Below the pieces are notes generated by a model that did not search any database, had not been told where the DNA came from, and worked only from the letters and a program-made list of their open reading frames with translations. A stretch of 64,000 bases of DNA from Vibrio coralliilyticus (GTDB taxonomy: Bacteria > Pseudomonadota > Gammaproteobacteria > Enterobacterales > Vibrionaceae): NCBI RefSeq assembly GCF_024449095.1, contig NZ_CP024628.1, positions 744,001-808,000 of the forward strand, read 5' to 3'. Shown here in pieces: positions 43,334 to 52,764 of the stretch (its first letter is position 1; every line of letters starts with the position of its first letter). Both the position numbers and the translations under genes were made by a program.

Positions 43334-44466
43334 GATCATTTTTATTGCCAGATCTTGGTGAAGGGCTCGCAGAGTCAGAGATTGTGCAATGGCATGTGAA
43401 CGTCGGTGATATGGTCGAAGTAGACCAAATTATATTAACAGTCGAAACAGCAAAAGCTGTTGTCGAAGTACCAGCGCCCTATAGTGGTAAAATTGTCAGC
43501 CGACATGGAGAGGAAGGTGATGTCATCAATATCGGTAGCCTTCTGTTAGAAATCGAAGAAGAAGGGACGACAAAGAAAGCAGAATCCAAACAAAAAGATG
43601 CTGCAACTGTTGTTGGCAATGTCTCAAGCCAAACTCATCAAGTCGATGTCGACGATTTTTGGATCGGTGCTTCACACAATACCAGCGAAGGCTCCCCGAT
43701 CACAGCGATGCCTTCTGCGCGCTTACTTGCGAAAAAACTCGGGGTGGATCTTCTTCGAGTAAAAGGCAGTGGTCATGACGGTATAATTACCGACGCTGAT
43801 ATTTATGAAGAAGCTGGCAAACAGCAACCGGGAACAGAAGTGCTAAAAGGCGCTCGTAGAACCATGGCTGGCACCATGGCTGAGTCTCATCACAATGTGG
43901 CGTCAGTGACGATCACCGAGGAGGCTTTGTTAGAAAATTGGAAAAAAGGGGAAGATATCTCGAGTCGGCTAATCCAAGCCATTGTGCATGCCTGTGAGAA
44001 AGAGCCAGCACTTAATGCTTGGTTTGACGCCGAAACGATGACTCGATGCGTACATAGCTCTGTGAATATTGGTATTGCAGTGGACAGCAGCCACGGTTTA
44101 TACGTCCCCGTTCTGCGTAACGCTAACGAGGTGAAAACGGAAGATATACGCTCGTGGCTAAATGAAACGGTGACAGGCATCCGTGACCGGAAAATTGGCC
44201 GTGAGCAGTTGCAACATGCCACTATCACATTGTCTAATTTTGGTGCCATTGCAGGAATTTATGCGACTCCCGTTGTCTCCCCTCCTCAGGTAGCGATCGT
44301 CGGTGCGGGGCGTATTATTGAAAAAGTCGTGATGCGAAATAATGAAGCGGTCGCAGTCAAAGCGATGCCACTCTCGGTCACTTTTGACCATAGAGCGTGC
44401 ACCGGAGGCGAAGCAGCTCGCTTTACCAAACTATTAGTTGAGCACTTGGAAATGAAGCTTAACTAG
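43330..44466 (+). CDS. Dihydrolipoamide acyltransferase E2 of the 2-oxoacid dehydrogenase complex
   Basis: A 378-residue E2. The ATG at 43330 overlaps the E1 beta stop (ATGA) and has GGAGG seven bases upstream. The lipoyl domain (1-80) has lysine 42 in ETAKAVVE. The peripheral-subunit-binding domain lies at about 120-155 (MPSARLLAKKLGVDL). The catalytic domain ends DHRACTGGEAARF, in which the usual H-x-x-x-D-G is H-x-x-x-T-G. It forms the complex core and makes acyl-CoA. No E3 gene follows, so the general Lpd is probably shared. The 3' end overlaps the convergent GGDEF gene by 8 bases. Confidence 0.92.
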   Translation: MRSFLLPDLGEGLAESEIVQWHVNVGDMVEVDQIILTVETAKAVVEVPAPYSGKIVSRHGEEGDVINIGSLLLEIEEEGTTKKAESKQKDAATVVGNVSSQTHQVDVDDFWIGASHNTSEGSPITAMPSARLLAKKLGVDLLRVKGSGHDGIITDADIYEEAGKQQPGTEVLKGARRTMAGTMAESHHNVASVTITEEALLENWKKGEDISSRLIQAIVHACEKEPALNAWFDAETMTRCVHSSVNIGIAVDSSHGLYVPVLRNANEVKTEDIRSWLNETVTGIRDRKIGREQLQHATITLSNFGAIAGIYATPVVSPPQVAIVGAGRIIEKVVMRNNEAVAVKAMPLSVTFDHRACTGGEAARFTKLLVEHLEMKLN

Positions 44467-45622
44467 CTTTTTTAGCCGCGACTTGGTTGCGGCCATTTTC
44501 CTTCGCGCTATAGAGTGCCTGATCTGCGCGCTCTATGGCGCTTTGCCAATCATCACTTCCGTTAAACTGAGTCACGCCAAAGCTTGCGGTACAAAAATCG
44601 ACATTACTCGGTAACATTTTTGCTTTCTTAATCGCCTCTCTCAGCTTTTCGGCTACAATGACCGCATTTTCAGTATCAGTATTTGGTAATAAGACTAAAA
44701 ATTCTTCCCCACCATAGCGAAAGCTTAAATCGTCTTTACGGGTTTGCAGTATCAGAAGCTTACCCATAGTCCTTAGCACTCGGTCCCCAGCTTGATGCCC
44801 ATACGTGTCGTTGATTTTTTTAAAGTGATCGATATCAAGAAGTAACAAAGATAGAGGTTGCCTGTGCCGGCTCGAACGAGCTACTTCCCTAGGAAGTAGC
44901 TCTTCCAAAGCACGACGGTTATAAAGCTGGGTCAATTCATCTTTGATGGAAGTATCATAGATAGTCGCAACAAGTCGCCCTGTTAGCATCCATGTCACTG
45001 AAAAACCGATGAATATGATCATGAGTAATGTACTAACAAACGCCAGTTGATGAGCGGTTCCAGAAAGCATGAAGTCATCAATTCTTTGCTCAAACAACGT
45101 CCAGATAAAACGGAATAAATTATAGATGCCCTGTGTTGCTAATCCTATTGAAAGCAGATACTTAGAGGGTGTCATGTCGGCATTTTTGCCTTTTTGATTA
45201 GCAATAATAGTAATGAAGCATAAACTTGATACATACGTGCTCATAAGAATGACACGTGCATTGGTCGAAGGCATAAAGAACGTAAAATAGGTTAACCCGA
45301 CTATCAATACTGGAAAAGTATAAAAACCTATGTTGGCAGTTTTTCTCGGGAAGCCTCTGAATTGACAAACTCCCCAAAGTAAAATGATGTAACTAAACGC
45401 CATTAAAGAGTTGGCGAGTATCTTAGAGATCCAATGAGTGATTTGATTACCAAAGCTAAGGAGAAGGAAACTCACGGAGAGTAAAAGCAGCGCAAAAGCT
45501 ATTGTGCTAATACCTCTAACGGTAGGTTGAAGTTGCTGAATCAATAACAATCCAATGCAATAACATAAAGCCAACAAAACACAGATAATAGACAATGTGG
45601 CTATATCTAAGTGTATGCTCAT
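44459..45622 (-). CDS. Membrane-bound diguanylate cyclase
   Basis: A 387-residue protein with six to seven membrane helices (about 1-215) and a C-terminal GGDEF domain (about 225-387). The active loop is FRYGGEEFLVLLP and the inhibitory site RKDD lies five residues before it, so product inhibition is likely. The sensory domain is of an unnamed membrane type. It interrupts the catabolic cluster on the opposite strand from the dehydrogenase genes and downstream of etfA, but a terminator separates it from etfA. Confidence 0.9.
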   Translation of the reverse strand: MSIHLDIATLSIICVLLALCYCIGLLLIQQLQPTVRGISTIAFALLLLSVSFLLLSFGNQITHWISKILANSLMAFSYIILLWGVCQFRGFPRKTANIGFYTFPVLIVGLTYFTFFMPSTNARVILMSTYVSSLCFITIIANQKGKNADMTPSKYLLSIGLATQGIYNLFRFIWTLFEQRIDDFMLSGTAHQLAFVSTLLMIIFIGFSVTWMLTGRLVATIYDTSIKDELTQLYNRRALEELLPREVARSSRHRQPLSLLLLDIDHFKKINDTYGHQAGDRVLRTMGKLLILQTRKDDLSFRYGGEEFLVLLPNTDTENAVIVAEKLREAIKKAKMLPSNVDFCTASFGVTQFNGSDDWQSAIERADQALYSAKENGRNQVAAKKAS

Positions 45623-45682
45623 CGAATCCCCTCACTAAACACCAATAGATTGAGTTTAGGAGAATTATTGCTCGCTTACACA

Positions 45683-45713
45683 TAAAACCCCGCTAATTTT
45701 TAGCGGGGTTTTA
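45683..45713 (-). terminator. Terminator after etfBA
   Basis: TAAAACCCCGCTA / TAGCGGGGTTTTA, 13-base-pair perfect stem with a short T-rich loop; minus-strand T run follows the stem. Confidence 0.85.
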
Positions 45714-45716
45714 CTT

Positions 45717-46655
45717 TTAAATTGAGTTAGTTAATTCTGGTAATATTTCAAACAGGTCGCCAACCAAGCCATAATCGGCAATCTGGAATATGGGAGCCTC
45801 AGGATCACTATTGATAGCCACAATCACCTTAGAATCTTTCATCCCTGCCAAGTGCTGAATCGCCCCTGAAATCCCGACTGCAATATAAAGCTCAGGTGCG
45901 ACGATTTTGCCTGTCTGACCGACCTGAAGATCATTAGAAACAAAGCCTGCATCTACAGCAGCACGTGACGCGCCAATAGCACCACCTAACTTATCAGCGA
46001 GCTGCTCGACCATCACAAAGTTCTCTTTACTAGCAAGACCTCGGCCGCCAGACACAACCACTCTCGCAGCAGGTAAATCTGGACGTGCACTTTCTGTTCT
46101 CTGACGCTCCACCAATTGGGATAAATCGTTTACGACGTTAATATCCACAGGCTTGATCTCTGCGGAAGAATCGTCGTCTATCGGTACCATATCGAATGCA
46201 GAGCTTCGAATGGTCATCATTTTAATCCGGTCTGATGATTTTACTTTTGCTAGCGCATTACCGGCATAGATAGGTCTGATAACAGTATCCTCAGACTCAA
46301 TCTTAATAACATCTGACAATTGTCCGACATCCAGTAAAGCCGCAACTCTTGGCATTAGGTTCTTGCCAAACGTCGTCGCAGGAGCAAGCACATGTGTAAA
46401 GTCCGCCGCAACCTGTTGTACTAATGAAGCACAGTTCTCTGCTAGCTGATCTTGATAAGCGTCTGAATCTGCGACCAACACTTCTTTGACTGTATCGACT
46501 TTAGCGACTTGCTCTACGACTCGCTGACAAGCGCTGCCTACGACCAGTGCGCTGATTTCAGTGCTGAGTGATGACGCCGCTGACAAGGTTTTCAATGTAT
46601 CCGCTATCAAGGTCTGGTTATCGTGCTCAACGATGACTAAGGTTTTCGCATTCAT
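45717..46655 (-). CDS. etfA: Electron transfer flavoprotein alpha subunit
   Basis: A 312-residue ETF alpha from the ATG at 46655 (MNAKTLVIVEHDNQ), with GAGGGA upstream. A GTG 15 bases earlier overlaps etfB but is less likely. The FAD-binding C-terminal domain has VVSGGRGLASKENF, GASRAAVDAGFV and GISGAIQHLAGM. ETF takes electrons from the acyl-CoA dehydrogenases encoded downstream and passes them to ETF:quinone oxidoreductase (47631). Second gene of etfBA. Confidence 0.95.
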   Translation of the reverse strand: MNAKTLVIVEHDNQTLIADTLKTLSAASSLSTEISALVVGSACQRVVEQVAKVDTVKEVLVADSDAYQDQLAENCASLVQQVAADFTHVLAPATTFGKNLMPRVAALLDVGQLSDVIKIESEDTVIRPIYAGNALAKVKSSDRIKMMTIRSSAFDMVPIDDDSSAEIKPVDINVVNDLSQLVERQRTESARPDLPAARVVVSGGRGLASKENFVMVEQLADKLGGAIGASRAAVDAGFVSNDLQVGQTGKIVAPELYIAVGISGAIQHLAGMKDSKVIVAINSDPEAPIFQIADYGLVGDLFEILPELTNSI

Positions 46656-46666
46656 ACTTATTTCCC

Positions 46667-47416
46667 TCACAACACCTTGGCTTCATTCTTAAGTTTATCA
46701 ACCAGTTCTCCCACACTGGAGACCATCACTCCAGAAGAACGCTCAGCTGGAGTCATTACTTCGATGATTTCATGGCTGCGTACCAAATCAACACCGAGAT
46801 CCGCTGCTGAAATAACATCTAAAGGTTTTTTCTTGGCTTTCATGATATTCGGTAATGAAGCATAACGAGGTTCGTTAAGACGCAAATCGGTACTAATGAT
46901 TGCAGGTAAAGCCAATTTCACCGTTTCTAAACCGCCATCTACTTCGCGTGTTACACTTACCCAGTCTCCGTCGATTTGGACTTTGGAAGCAAATGTGCCC
47001 TGCGGTCTATGAGTCAACGCGGCGAGCATTTGCGCGACCTGATTGTTGTCAGTGTCAATGGATTGTTTACCCAGAAGGACGATGCCAGGTTGCTCTTGCT
47101 CGATTAAGCCTTTCAGTAACTTTGCCACGACTAGCGGTTCTGGTGACTCATTTACCTCTATATGAATAGCTCTATCAGCACCTAGCGCCAATGCCCCCCT
47201 GAGGTTCTCTTGACAGGCAATATCACCAATAGAGACGACAATCACCTCTTCTGCAACACCGGATTCTTTCAGGCGAACCGCTTCTTCCACTGCAATTTCG
47301 CAAAATGGGTTCATCGACATTTTGACGTTGTTGGTTTCAACACCGCTGCCATCACTCTTCACCCTAACTTTGACATAAGGGTCAATCACTCGCTTTATGG
47401 CGACTAGTATTTTCAC
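46667..47416 (-). CDS. etfB: Electron transfer flavoprotein beta subunit
   Basis: A 249-residue ETF beta starting at GTG with GGAGG close upstream. [36 protein letters not shown] and [19 protein letters not shown] are family signatures; the subunit binds AMP and docks the dehydrogenase partner. It is the first gene of etfBA, divergent from etfD; a LiuR-type palindrome lies in the gap between them. Confidence 0.96.
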   Translation of the reverse strand: MKILVAIKRVIDPYVKVRVKSDGSGVETNNVKMSMNPFCEIAVEEAVRLKESGVAEEVIVVSIGDIACQENLRGALALGADRAIHIEVNESPEPLVVAKLLKGLIEQEQPGIVLLGKQSIDTDNNQVAQMLAALTHRPQGTFASKVQIDGDWVSVTREVDGGLETVKLALPAIISTDLRLNEPRYASLPNIMKAKKKPLDVISAADLGVDLVRSHEIIEVMTPAERSSGVMVSSVGELVDKLKNEAKVL

Positions 47417-47565
47417 ATCTCCTCCTTGGTGCTAAAGCATTTCCAGAACGATAACAAGTTGATAGATGATGTGTTTATCGCTGTTTTATGTCGCAACTTT
47501 GCGGCTTAATATCACATTAAACACAACTCATGTCGGTTTTTTAACCTATACTCAGCTTAGTAAAG

Positions 47566-47581
47566 TTTACGTTTACGTCAA
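47566..47581. promoter_or_regulatory. LiuR-type palindrome upstream of etfD and etfBA
   Basis: TTTACGTTTACGTCAA closely resembles the two sites before liuR (TTGACGTTTACGTAAG and TTTACGTTAACGTAAA). It lies 50 bases before etfD in the shared divergent gap, so LiuR may control the electron-transfer genes as well. Confidence 0.72.
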
Positions 47582-47630
47582 CTGCACTATATTTATCTAT
47601 AAGAATTAATTGGCAAGGTAGGTTTACACC

Positions 47631-49298
47631 ATGGAAAGAGAATGTATGGAGTTTGATGTCGTCGTCGTTGGAGCCGGACCTGCGGGGTTATCGACCGCAA
47701 TCAAACTCGCCCAACTCAGTAAAATCAACGAAGTACCTCTATCGATCTGTGTTGTTGAAAAAGGGGCTGAAGTCGGTGCACATATACTTTCAGGTGCAAT
47801 TTTTGAAACCAAAGCTTTGGATGAACTTTTCCCTGACTGGAAAGAACTTGGTGCGCCAATCAATAATCCCGTCACCTGTGATGAGTTCATGTACATGACG
47901 ACAGCAAGCAACCATATCAAGATGCCTGCATTTTTGACTCCCAAGCTAATGCACAACAGTTCCAACAACCACGTAATTAGCCTAGCGAACTTGTGCCGCT
48001 GGCTTGGTCAGAAAGCCGAAGAGTTGGAGATTGAAGTCTATCCGGGTTTTGCTGCTGCTAGTGTGAATTATGATGAATCAGGTGCCGTAACGGGTATTAA
48101 CACATCCGATATGGGTCTGAACAAATCAGGAGAACAAAAACCAACGTTTGAGGCTGGGATAGAACTGAAAGCCAAATACACTGTGTTTGCTGAAGGTGCA
48201 CGCGGCCACTTGGGCAAACAGCTCATTAGCAAGTTCAACCTCAATGAGGGTCGACAACCGCAACACTACGCCCTTGGATTAAAAGAAATCTGGCAACTCC
48301 CTCCGGACAGCGAGATCCATATGGCAGGTAGTGTGCTTCATGGCGCAGGTTGGCCTCTGAACGAAACAGACTCTAGCGGTGGTAGTTTTCTTTACCATCT
48401 AGAAAATAACCAAATCGTCGTCGGGTTGATCATTGATTTAAACTACTCGAACCCATACCTCAGCCCATTCGATGAATTTCAACGTTTTAAGCACCACCCT
48501 GTGATTCGACAATACCTCGAAAGCGGTGAACGGATTTCGTATGGCGCAAGAGCGATCGCTAAAGGCGGTTTTGACTCATTACCCAAACAGCAGTTTCCGG
48601 GTGGGCTACTGATTGGTTGCGACGCAGGGACGTTGAATTCAGGAAAAATCAAAGGCAGTCATACTGCTATGAAATCCGGCATGCTCGCTGCCGAAGCGGT
48701 GTTCGACGCACTCCAAGCAGACGATAGCCAGAAAGTAGCTGATTATCAAAGCCTGTTTGAGTCATCGTGGCTGTTTGACGAGCTAAAGCAGAGCCGAAAC
48801 TTTGCCTCTTCAATCCACAAATACGGTGCGATTATGGGAGGAGCACTAGCAACCTTCGAACAAAACATCTGGCAGTCTCTGTTTAACAAAGCAGCACCGT
48901 GGGTGATTTCCGATCCACAAGCAGATTACCTTTCGATGAAAGAAATTTCCCAGTGCGAGGCGATTCACTATCCTAAACCCGATGGCAAACTAAGTTTTGA
49001 TAAGCCCTCTTCTGTTTACCTTTCAGGCACACAGCATGAAGAAGACCAGCCCTGTCATTTGATTATTGCCAGTGAAAGTATTCCTATTGAAAATCACCTG
49101 CCTCTTTTTGATGAGCCCAGCCAACGCTACTGCCCTGCTGGCGTGTACGAAATTGTCACGGTAGATAACAAGCCAAAGCTACAGATCAATGCCGCCAACT
49201 GCTTGCATTGCAAAACCTGTGATATAAAAGATCCTTCGCAAAATATCACTTGGATACCGCCAGAAGGTGGCGGTGGTCCCAATTATCAGAATATGTAA
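47631..49298 (+). CDS. etfD: Electron transfer flavoprotein-ubiquinone oxidoreductase
   Basis: A 555-residue membrane-associated flavoprotein that moves electrons from reduced ETF to ubiquinone. The FAD motif is VVVGAGPAGLSTAIKLAQ, followed by GAHILSGAIFE. The C-terminal ferredoxin-like domain has RYCPAGVYE and NCLHCKTCDI, four Cys for a 4Fe-4S cluster. Length is normal. The start ATG at 47631 has AGG eight bases upstream; another ATG five codons later is possible. It completes the path from acyl-CoA dehydrogenases to the respiratory chain. Confidence 0.95.
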   Translation: MERECMEFDVVVVGAGPAGLSTAIKLAQLSKINEVPLSICVVEKGAEVGAHILSGAIFETKALDELFPDWKELGAPINNPVTCDEFMYMTTASNHIKMPAFLTPKLMHNSSNNHVISLANLCRWLGQKAEELEIEVYPGFAAASVNYDESGAVTGINTSDMGLNKSGEQKPTFEAGIELKAKYTVFAEGARGHLGKQLISKFNLNEGRQPQHYALGLKEIWQLPPDSEIHMAGSVLHGAGWPLNETDSSGGSFLYHLENNQIVVGLIIDLNYSNPYLSPFDEFQRFKHHPVIRQYLESGERISYGARAIAKGGFDSLPKQQFPGGLLIGCDAGTLNSGKIKGSHTAMKSGMLAAEAVFDALQADDSQKVADYQSLFESSWLFDELKQSRNFASSIHKYGAIMGGALATFEQNIWQSLFNKAAPWVISDPQADYLSMKEISQCEAIHYPKPDGKLSFDKPSSVYLSGTQHEEDQPCHLIIASESIPIENHLPLFDEPSQRYCPAGVYEIVTVDNKPKLQINAANCLHCKTCDIKDPSQNITWIPPEGGGGPNYQNM

Positions 49299-49399
49299 CT
49301 GTATTTAACGAGAAATCCAGCACTTAGTGAAAGTGATCAAAGTTTCTATTTCTTACGTATATGAGAATAGGTCTCAACTACAAACCGTGAGGAATAAAT

Positions 49400-49855
49400 A
49401 TGATTAAACGTAGTGTTGGAATTCTTGCTGTTGTCATTGGTTCGGTCAGCTTCGGAGCTCAAGCAAGCGCAGAATGTTCTGTTTCTGTTGATGCGAACGA
49501 CATGATGCAGTTCTCAACTAACAGCATTAGCGTCCCGTCTAGCTGTAAAGAAGTCACACTAACGTTGAACCATACAGGTAAGCTGGCTGCAACCTCTATG
49601 GGACACAACGTGGTTATTGCCGATACAGCGAATGTTCAGGCTGTAGGTACGGAAGGTATGTCGGCGGGCGCGGCGAACAACTACGTCAAACCAGATGATG
49701 CACGTGTTTACGCGTTCACCAAAATCATTGGTGGTGGCGAAAGCACTTCAGTGACATTCAGTACAGAAAAAATGAAAGCAGGTGGTGACTACACCTTCTT
49801 CTGTTCTTTCCCTGGCCACTGGGCAATTATGAAAGGGAAGTTCGAGTTAAAGTAA
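49400..49855 (+). CDS. Azurin
   Basis: A 151-residue periplasmic blue copper protein with a signal peptide (about 1-24, ending near QASA). AECSVSVDANDMMQFSTNSI opens the mature form, with a disulphide to the Cys in VPSSCKEV. Copper ligands are the His in MGHNVV and the Cys, His and Met in FFCSFPGHWAIMKG. Azurin carries single electrons in respiratory or stress pathways. It lies between etfD and the valine operon but has its own promoter region and terminator, so a role in branched-chain catabolism is only a possibility. Confidence 0.95.
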   Translation: MIKRSVGILAVVIGSVSFGAQASAECSVSVDANDMMQFSTNSISVPSSCKEVTLTLNHTGKLAATSMGHNVVIADTANVQAVGTEGMSAGAANNYVKPDDARVYAFTKIIGGGESTSVTFSTEKMKAGGDYTFFCSFPGHWAIMKGKFELK

Positions 49856-49870
49856 CTCATTTCTAAAACA

Positions 49871-49899
49871 AAAAAGGCACGTAACTCACGTGCCTTTTT
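49871..49899. terminator. Bidirectional terminator between azurin and the valine/isoleucine operon
   Basis: AAAAAGGCACGT / ACGTGCCTTTTT perfect stem, five-base loop; A and T flanks allow both directions. Confidence 0.88.
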
Positions 49900-49919
49900 A
49901 ACGTTTGAAAGCTTAAGCT

Positions 49920-50678
49920 TTACATGAATATCCCGCCGTCGACTTCAAATACACGCGCATTCACGTAGTCATTCTCAAAGATAAACTTAGCGGTATTCGC
50001 AATTTCTTTGGGATCGCCCATCCGACCCACGGGTACCATTCTTTCCAGACGCTCGCGCGCTTCTGGTTTCATCGCTCCCGTCATCGATGTCTCAATCACA
50101 CCAGGTGCAATAGCGGCCGCTCGAATACCATACCTTGCCAGCTCTTTACCCCAAGTCGCCGCCAGAGTCGCCACAGCTGCTTTAGACGCCGCATAGTTTG
50201 TCTGACCGATGTTCCCAGCACGAGCAACGCTAGAAATGTTGATGATGACCCCTTTTCGCTTGGAATTGATCATCTGAACCGCGGCTTCTCGTCCACACAA
50301 AAACGTTCCGGTAAGGTTCACGTCAATCACGGAGTTGAATTGCTCAAGCGACATTTTAGTCATCTCACCATCTTTGACTTTCACCAGTAAACCATCGCGA
50401 AGAATCCCAGCATTATTGATCAGGCCGTCTAACTGTCCAAAATCAGTGACAATGTCACTGAATACCTGCTCCACTTCCTGCTCATCCGTCACATTAACTT
50501 TGTAAGTCAGTGCTTTAACCCCGAGCATGTTGCACTGTTCTTTGGTATCCATCAGGGCTTCTTCGTTAACATCCAGTAGGGCTAGTTCCGCGCCAGCTTG
50601 CGCTAGTGTGATAGCCATCATCTGACCTAAGCCTTGCCCTGCACCAGTAATCGCTATTACGCTCTGTTTTAGATCCAT
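49920..50678 (-). CDS. SDR dehydrogenase, probable 2-methyl-3-hydroxybutyryl-CoA dehydrogenase role
   Basis: A 252-residue short-chain dehydrogenase with NAD-binding motif [13 protein letters not shown], catalytic Ser in NISSVA and YAASK as the active-site pair. It is annotated FabG-like by sequence type. In this operon, which has a thiolase and lacks another hydroxyacyl-CoA dehydrogenase, the likely step is oxidation of 2-methyl-3-hydroxybutyryl-CoA in isoleucine breakdown. That assignment is from context. It is the last gene of the seven-gene operon, 12 bases after mmsB. It contains a perfect matS-type site. Confidence 0.85.
   Translation of the reverse strand: MDLKQSVIAITGAGQGLGQMMAITLAQAGAELALLDVNEEALMDTKEQCNMLGVKALTYKVNVTDEQEVEQVFSDIVTDFGQLDGLINNAGILRDGLLVKVKDGEMTKMSLEQFNSVIDVNLTGTFLCGREAAVQMINSKRKGVIINISSVARAGNIGQTNYAASKAAVATLAATWGKELARYGIRAAAIAPGVIETSMTGAMKPEARERLERMVPVGRMGDPKEIANTAKFIFENDYVNARVFEVDGGIFM
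50446..50458. promoter_or_regulatory. matS-type MatP-binding site
   Basis: GTGACAATGTCAC fits GTGACRNYGTCAC exactly and is identical to the site at 6517; it lies inside the SDR gene. Confidence 0.7.
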
Positions 50679-50690
50679 CGGCGAACTCCG

Positions 50691-51593
50691 TTACTTTTTA
50701 GATTGATAAAACTCGAACAAACTTGAAAAGTCTAGCTCTTCATTGCCATTTGCGTTGTGAAAAGCATACAGATTTCGGGCTAAAGACCCCATCGGCACGG
50801 AAGATTGGCTCTGCGCAGCAGCATCCAGCCCTAACCCCAAGTCTTTAAGCATCAGTTTACTCATAAAACCTGGCTTAAATTCGTTGCTAGCAGGTGCTGT
50901 TTCCATCACACCTGGGCAAGGGTTATACAGTTCCAGTGCCCAGTTACGGCCAGAGCTTTGCAGCATGATGTTAGAAAGGACTTTCGGGTCCAATCCATTA
51001 TCAATGCCTAGGTTGAGTGCTTCACAAGTCCCTGACATAAGAATACCCAACATCAGGTTATTGCAGATTTTACCCATCTGTCCATCACCAGCTTTACCAG
51101 CATGGAAGATGTTTTTGCCCATATGTTTAAGAACAGACTCTGCTTTTTCAAAGGCACTGTCTGAACCTCCGACAATGAAAGTAAGCGTCCCCGCTTTTGC
51201 CCCTGCCACACCGCCAGAGACAGGTGCATCAACAAAATCAAGCCCCTTCTCTGCCGCGCACTGGGCAACAATGCGAGCTGACTGGGGATCAATAGTCGAA
51301 GAGTCAATCAGAAAAGTGCCATCTTCAACCATATTTAGTAAGCCAACACCACCGCTATGGTCGCCAAGATATACCGCTCGCACATGCTCGCTGGCAGGTA
51401 ACATTGTTACCACCGTATCCGCGCCTTTGACAGCATCTTCCACTGTGGGCGCAGCAACGGCACCCGCAGACTCCAGTTTTTTTACTGCTTCAGGCATTAA
51501 GTCGAACACCTGCACTTTCAAACCAGCAGCAAGTAAGTTTTCGGCCATCGGGCCACCCATATTACCTAAACCTATAAACGCTATGGTACTCAT
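50691..51593 (-). CDS. mmsB: 3-hydroxyisobutyrate dehydrogenase
   Basis: A 300-residue beta-hydroxyacid dehydrogenase: FIGLGNMGGPMAENLL binds NAD, DAPVSGGVAGAKAGTL is the substrate loop, and the Lys in MGKICNNLMLG is catalytic. It oxidises 3-hydroxyisobutyrate to methylmalonate semialdehyde in valine breakdown. Normal length. It lies 32 bases after the hydrolase gene that makes its substrate. Confidence 0.95.
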   Translation of the reverse strand: MSTIAFIGLGNMGGPMAENLLAAGLKVQVFDLMPEAVKKLESAGAVAAPTVEDAVKGADTVVTMLPASEHVRAVYLGDHSGGVGLLNMVEDGTFLIDSSTIDPQSARIVAQCAAEKGLDFVDAPVSGGVAGAKAGTLTFIVGGSDSAFEKAESVLKHMGKNIFHAGKAGDGQMGKICNNLMLGILMSGTCEALNLGIDNGLDPKVLSNIMLQSSGRNWALELYNPCPGVMETAPASNEFKPGFMSKLMLKDLGLGLDAAAQSQSSVPMGSLARNLYAFHNANGNEELDFSSLFEFYQSKK

Positions 51594-51625
51594 GAATTAT
51601 TTCCTTCTTTCCCTGCTCGTAGAGC

Positions 51626-52756
51626 TCAGTAATGGCCCAGCTGTGCCAGCGGGTGCGACTTTTCATCCCAAAGTGATGCAAACAAGGTATCAATAACGGC
51701 TTCATCAACATTATCGACACGGCTGAACTGCCATTTAGGCTCGCCATCCTTGTCAATCAATCTGGCTCTGACGCCCTCTCGAAACTCTCCTAACAACCCA
51801 GAACGTACCGAGAGATTCAATTCAAGACGAAAACAATCGGCTAATGACAGATCTTTGTATTGATTCAGCTGCCTGAAGCAAATATGGGATGTGATCGGGC
51901 TGCCTGAGGCATGATTTCTTTTCGCAACGTCGAGCCACTTGCTTTGCCCTTCCAGCTCGAGAATGTTCTTACTTACTTCTACAACATTACTAGCGCTACA
52001 CGCGCGTTGGATATCCTGCATAAAGGGCTGCATTTGCGGGTCTGGCTTGTGGCCGTTAACTTTGTCAGCGAATTCAACGAGCAAGTCTGTCACCGCGTCA
52101 TAAGCGTCTTCCCGCTCGTCCCAGAGTAAAGATAACAAGCGCTCAACCAGCGACTCTTTCTCTTCTGAAAGCACCATGTGGTCAGCTAAATTTACATCAA
52201 GCGCATCGCTACCGTTGATCATCACTCCCGTTAAACCGAGGAATAGCCCTACCCCAGGTTCAAGCCTATTAAGGAACCACGTGGCCCCAACATCGGGATA
52301 CAAGCCGATGCTCACTTCAGGCATGGCCAGGCGCGTTGATGGCGTCACCACTTTGTGGCTAGAGCCCATATAAAGGCCCATTCCACCGCCCATGATGATG
52401 CCTTCACCCCATGCAATAATTGGTTTGCAGTAGGTGTGGATCAGGTAATCACATTCGTACTCAAGTTTGAAAAAAGTGGTACAAAACGCTTCGATTTCCT
52501 GACTGGATTGATCTCGCATGACATCATGCATGGTGCGTACGTCACCACCAGCACAGAACGCTTTCTCGCCTTGCCCTTCCAATAAGACACAAGCAATACT
52601 GTCGTCTTCTTGCCAGCGTTCGAGTTTCTCTTTAAGCAAAGCTAACATGTCATAGGTCAAGGCATTCAGTGATGGCGCATTGTCAAGGGTCGCCACACCA
52701 ATCTTGGTATTCCCGTCTTGGCAAGGTAGCTCTTTAAAATGAACGGTTGCTGTCAT
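51626..52756 (-). CDS. 3-hydroxyisobutyryl-CoA hydrolase
   Basis: A 376-residue crotonase-fold hydrolase from the ATG at 52756 (AGGAGG five bases upstream); the frame continues eight codons upstream into the previous gene. GEKAFCAGGDVRTMHD forms the oxyanion hole, and IIMGGGMGLYMGSSHKVVT and MPEVSIGLYPDVGATWFLNRL carry the active-site Glu/Asp of HIBCH. It releases free 3-hydroxyisobutyrate for MmsB. Length fits HIBCH and not simple hydratases (~260). Confidence 0.93.
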   Translation of the reverse strand: MTATVHFKELPCQDGNTKIGVATLDNAPSLNALTYDMLALLKEKLERWQEDDSIACVLLEGQGEKAFCAGGDVRTMHDVMRDQSSQEIEAFCTTFFKLEYECDYLIHTYCKPIIAWGEGIIMGGGMGLYMGSSHKVVTPSTRLAMPEVSIGLYPDVGATWFLNRLEPGVGLFLGLTGVMINGSDALDVNLADHMVLSEEKESLVERLLSLLWDEREDAYDAVTDLLVEFADKVNGHKPDPQMQPFMQDIQRACSASNVVEVSKNILELEGQSKWLDVAKRNHASGSPITSHICFRQLNQYKDLSLADCFRLELNLSVRSGLLGEFREGVRARLIDKDGEPKWQFSRVDNVDEAVIDTLFASLWDEKSHPLAQLGHY

Positions 52757-52764
52757 ATTGCCTC

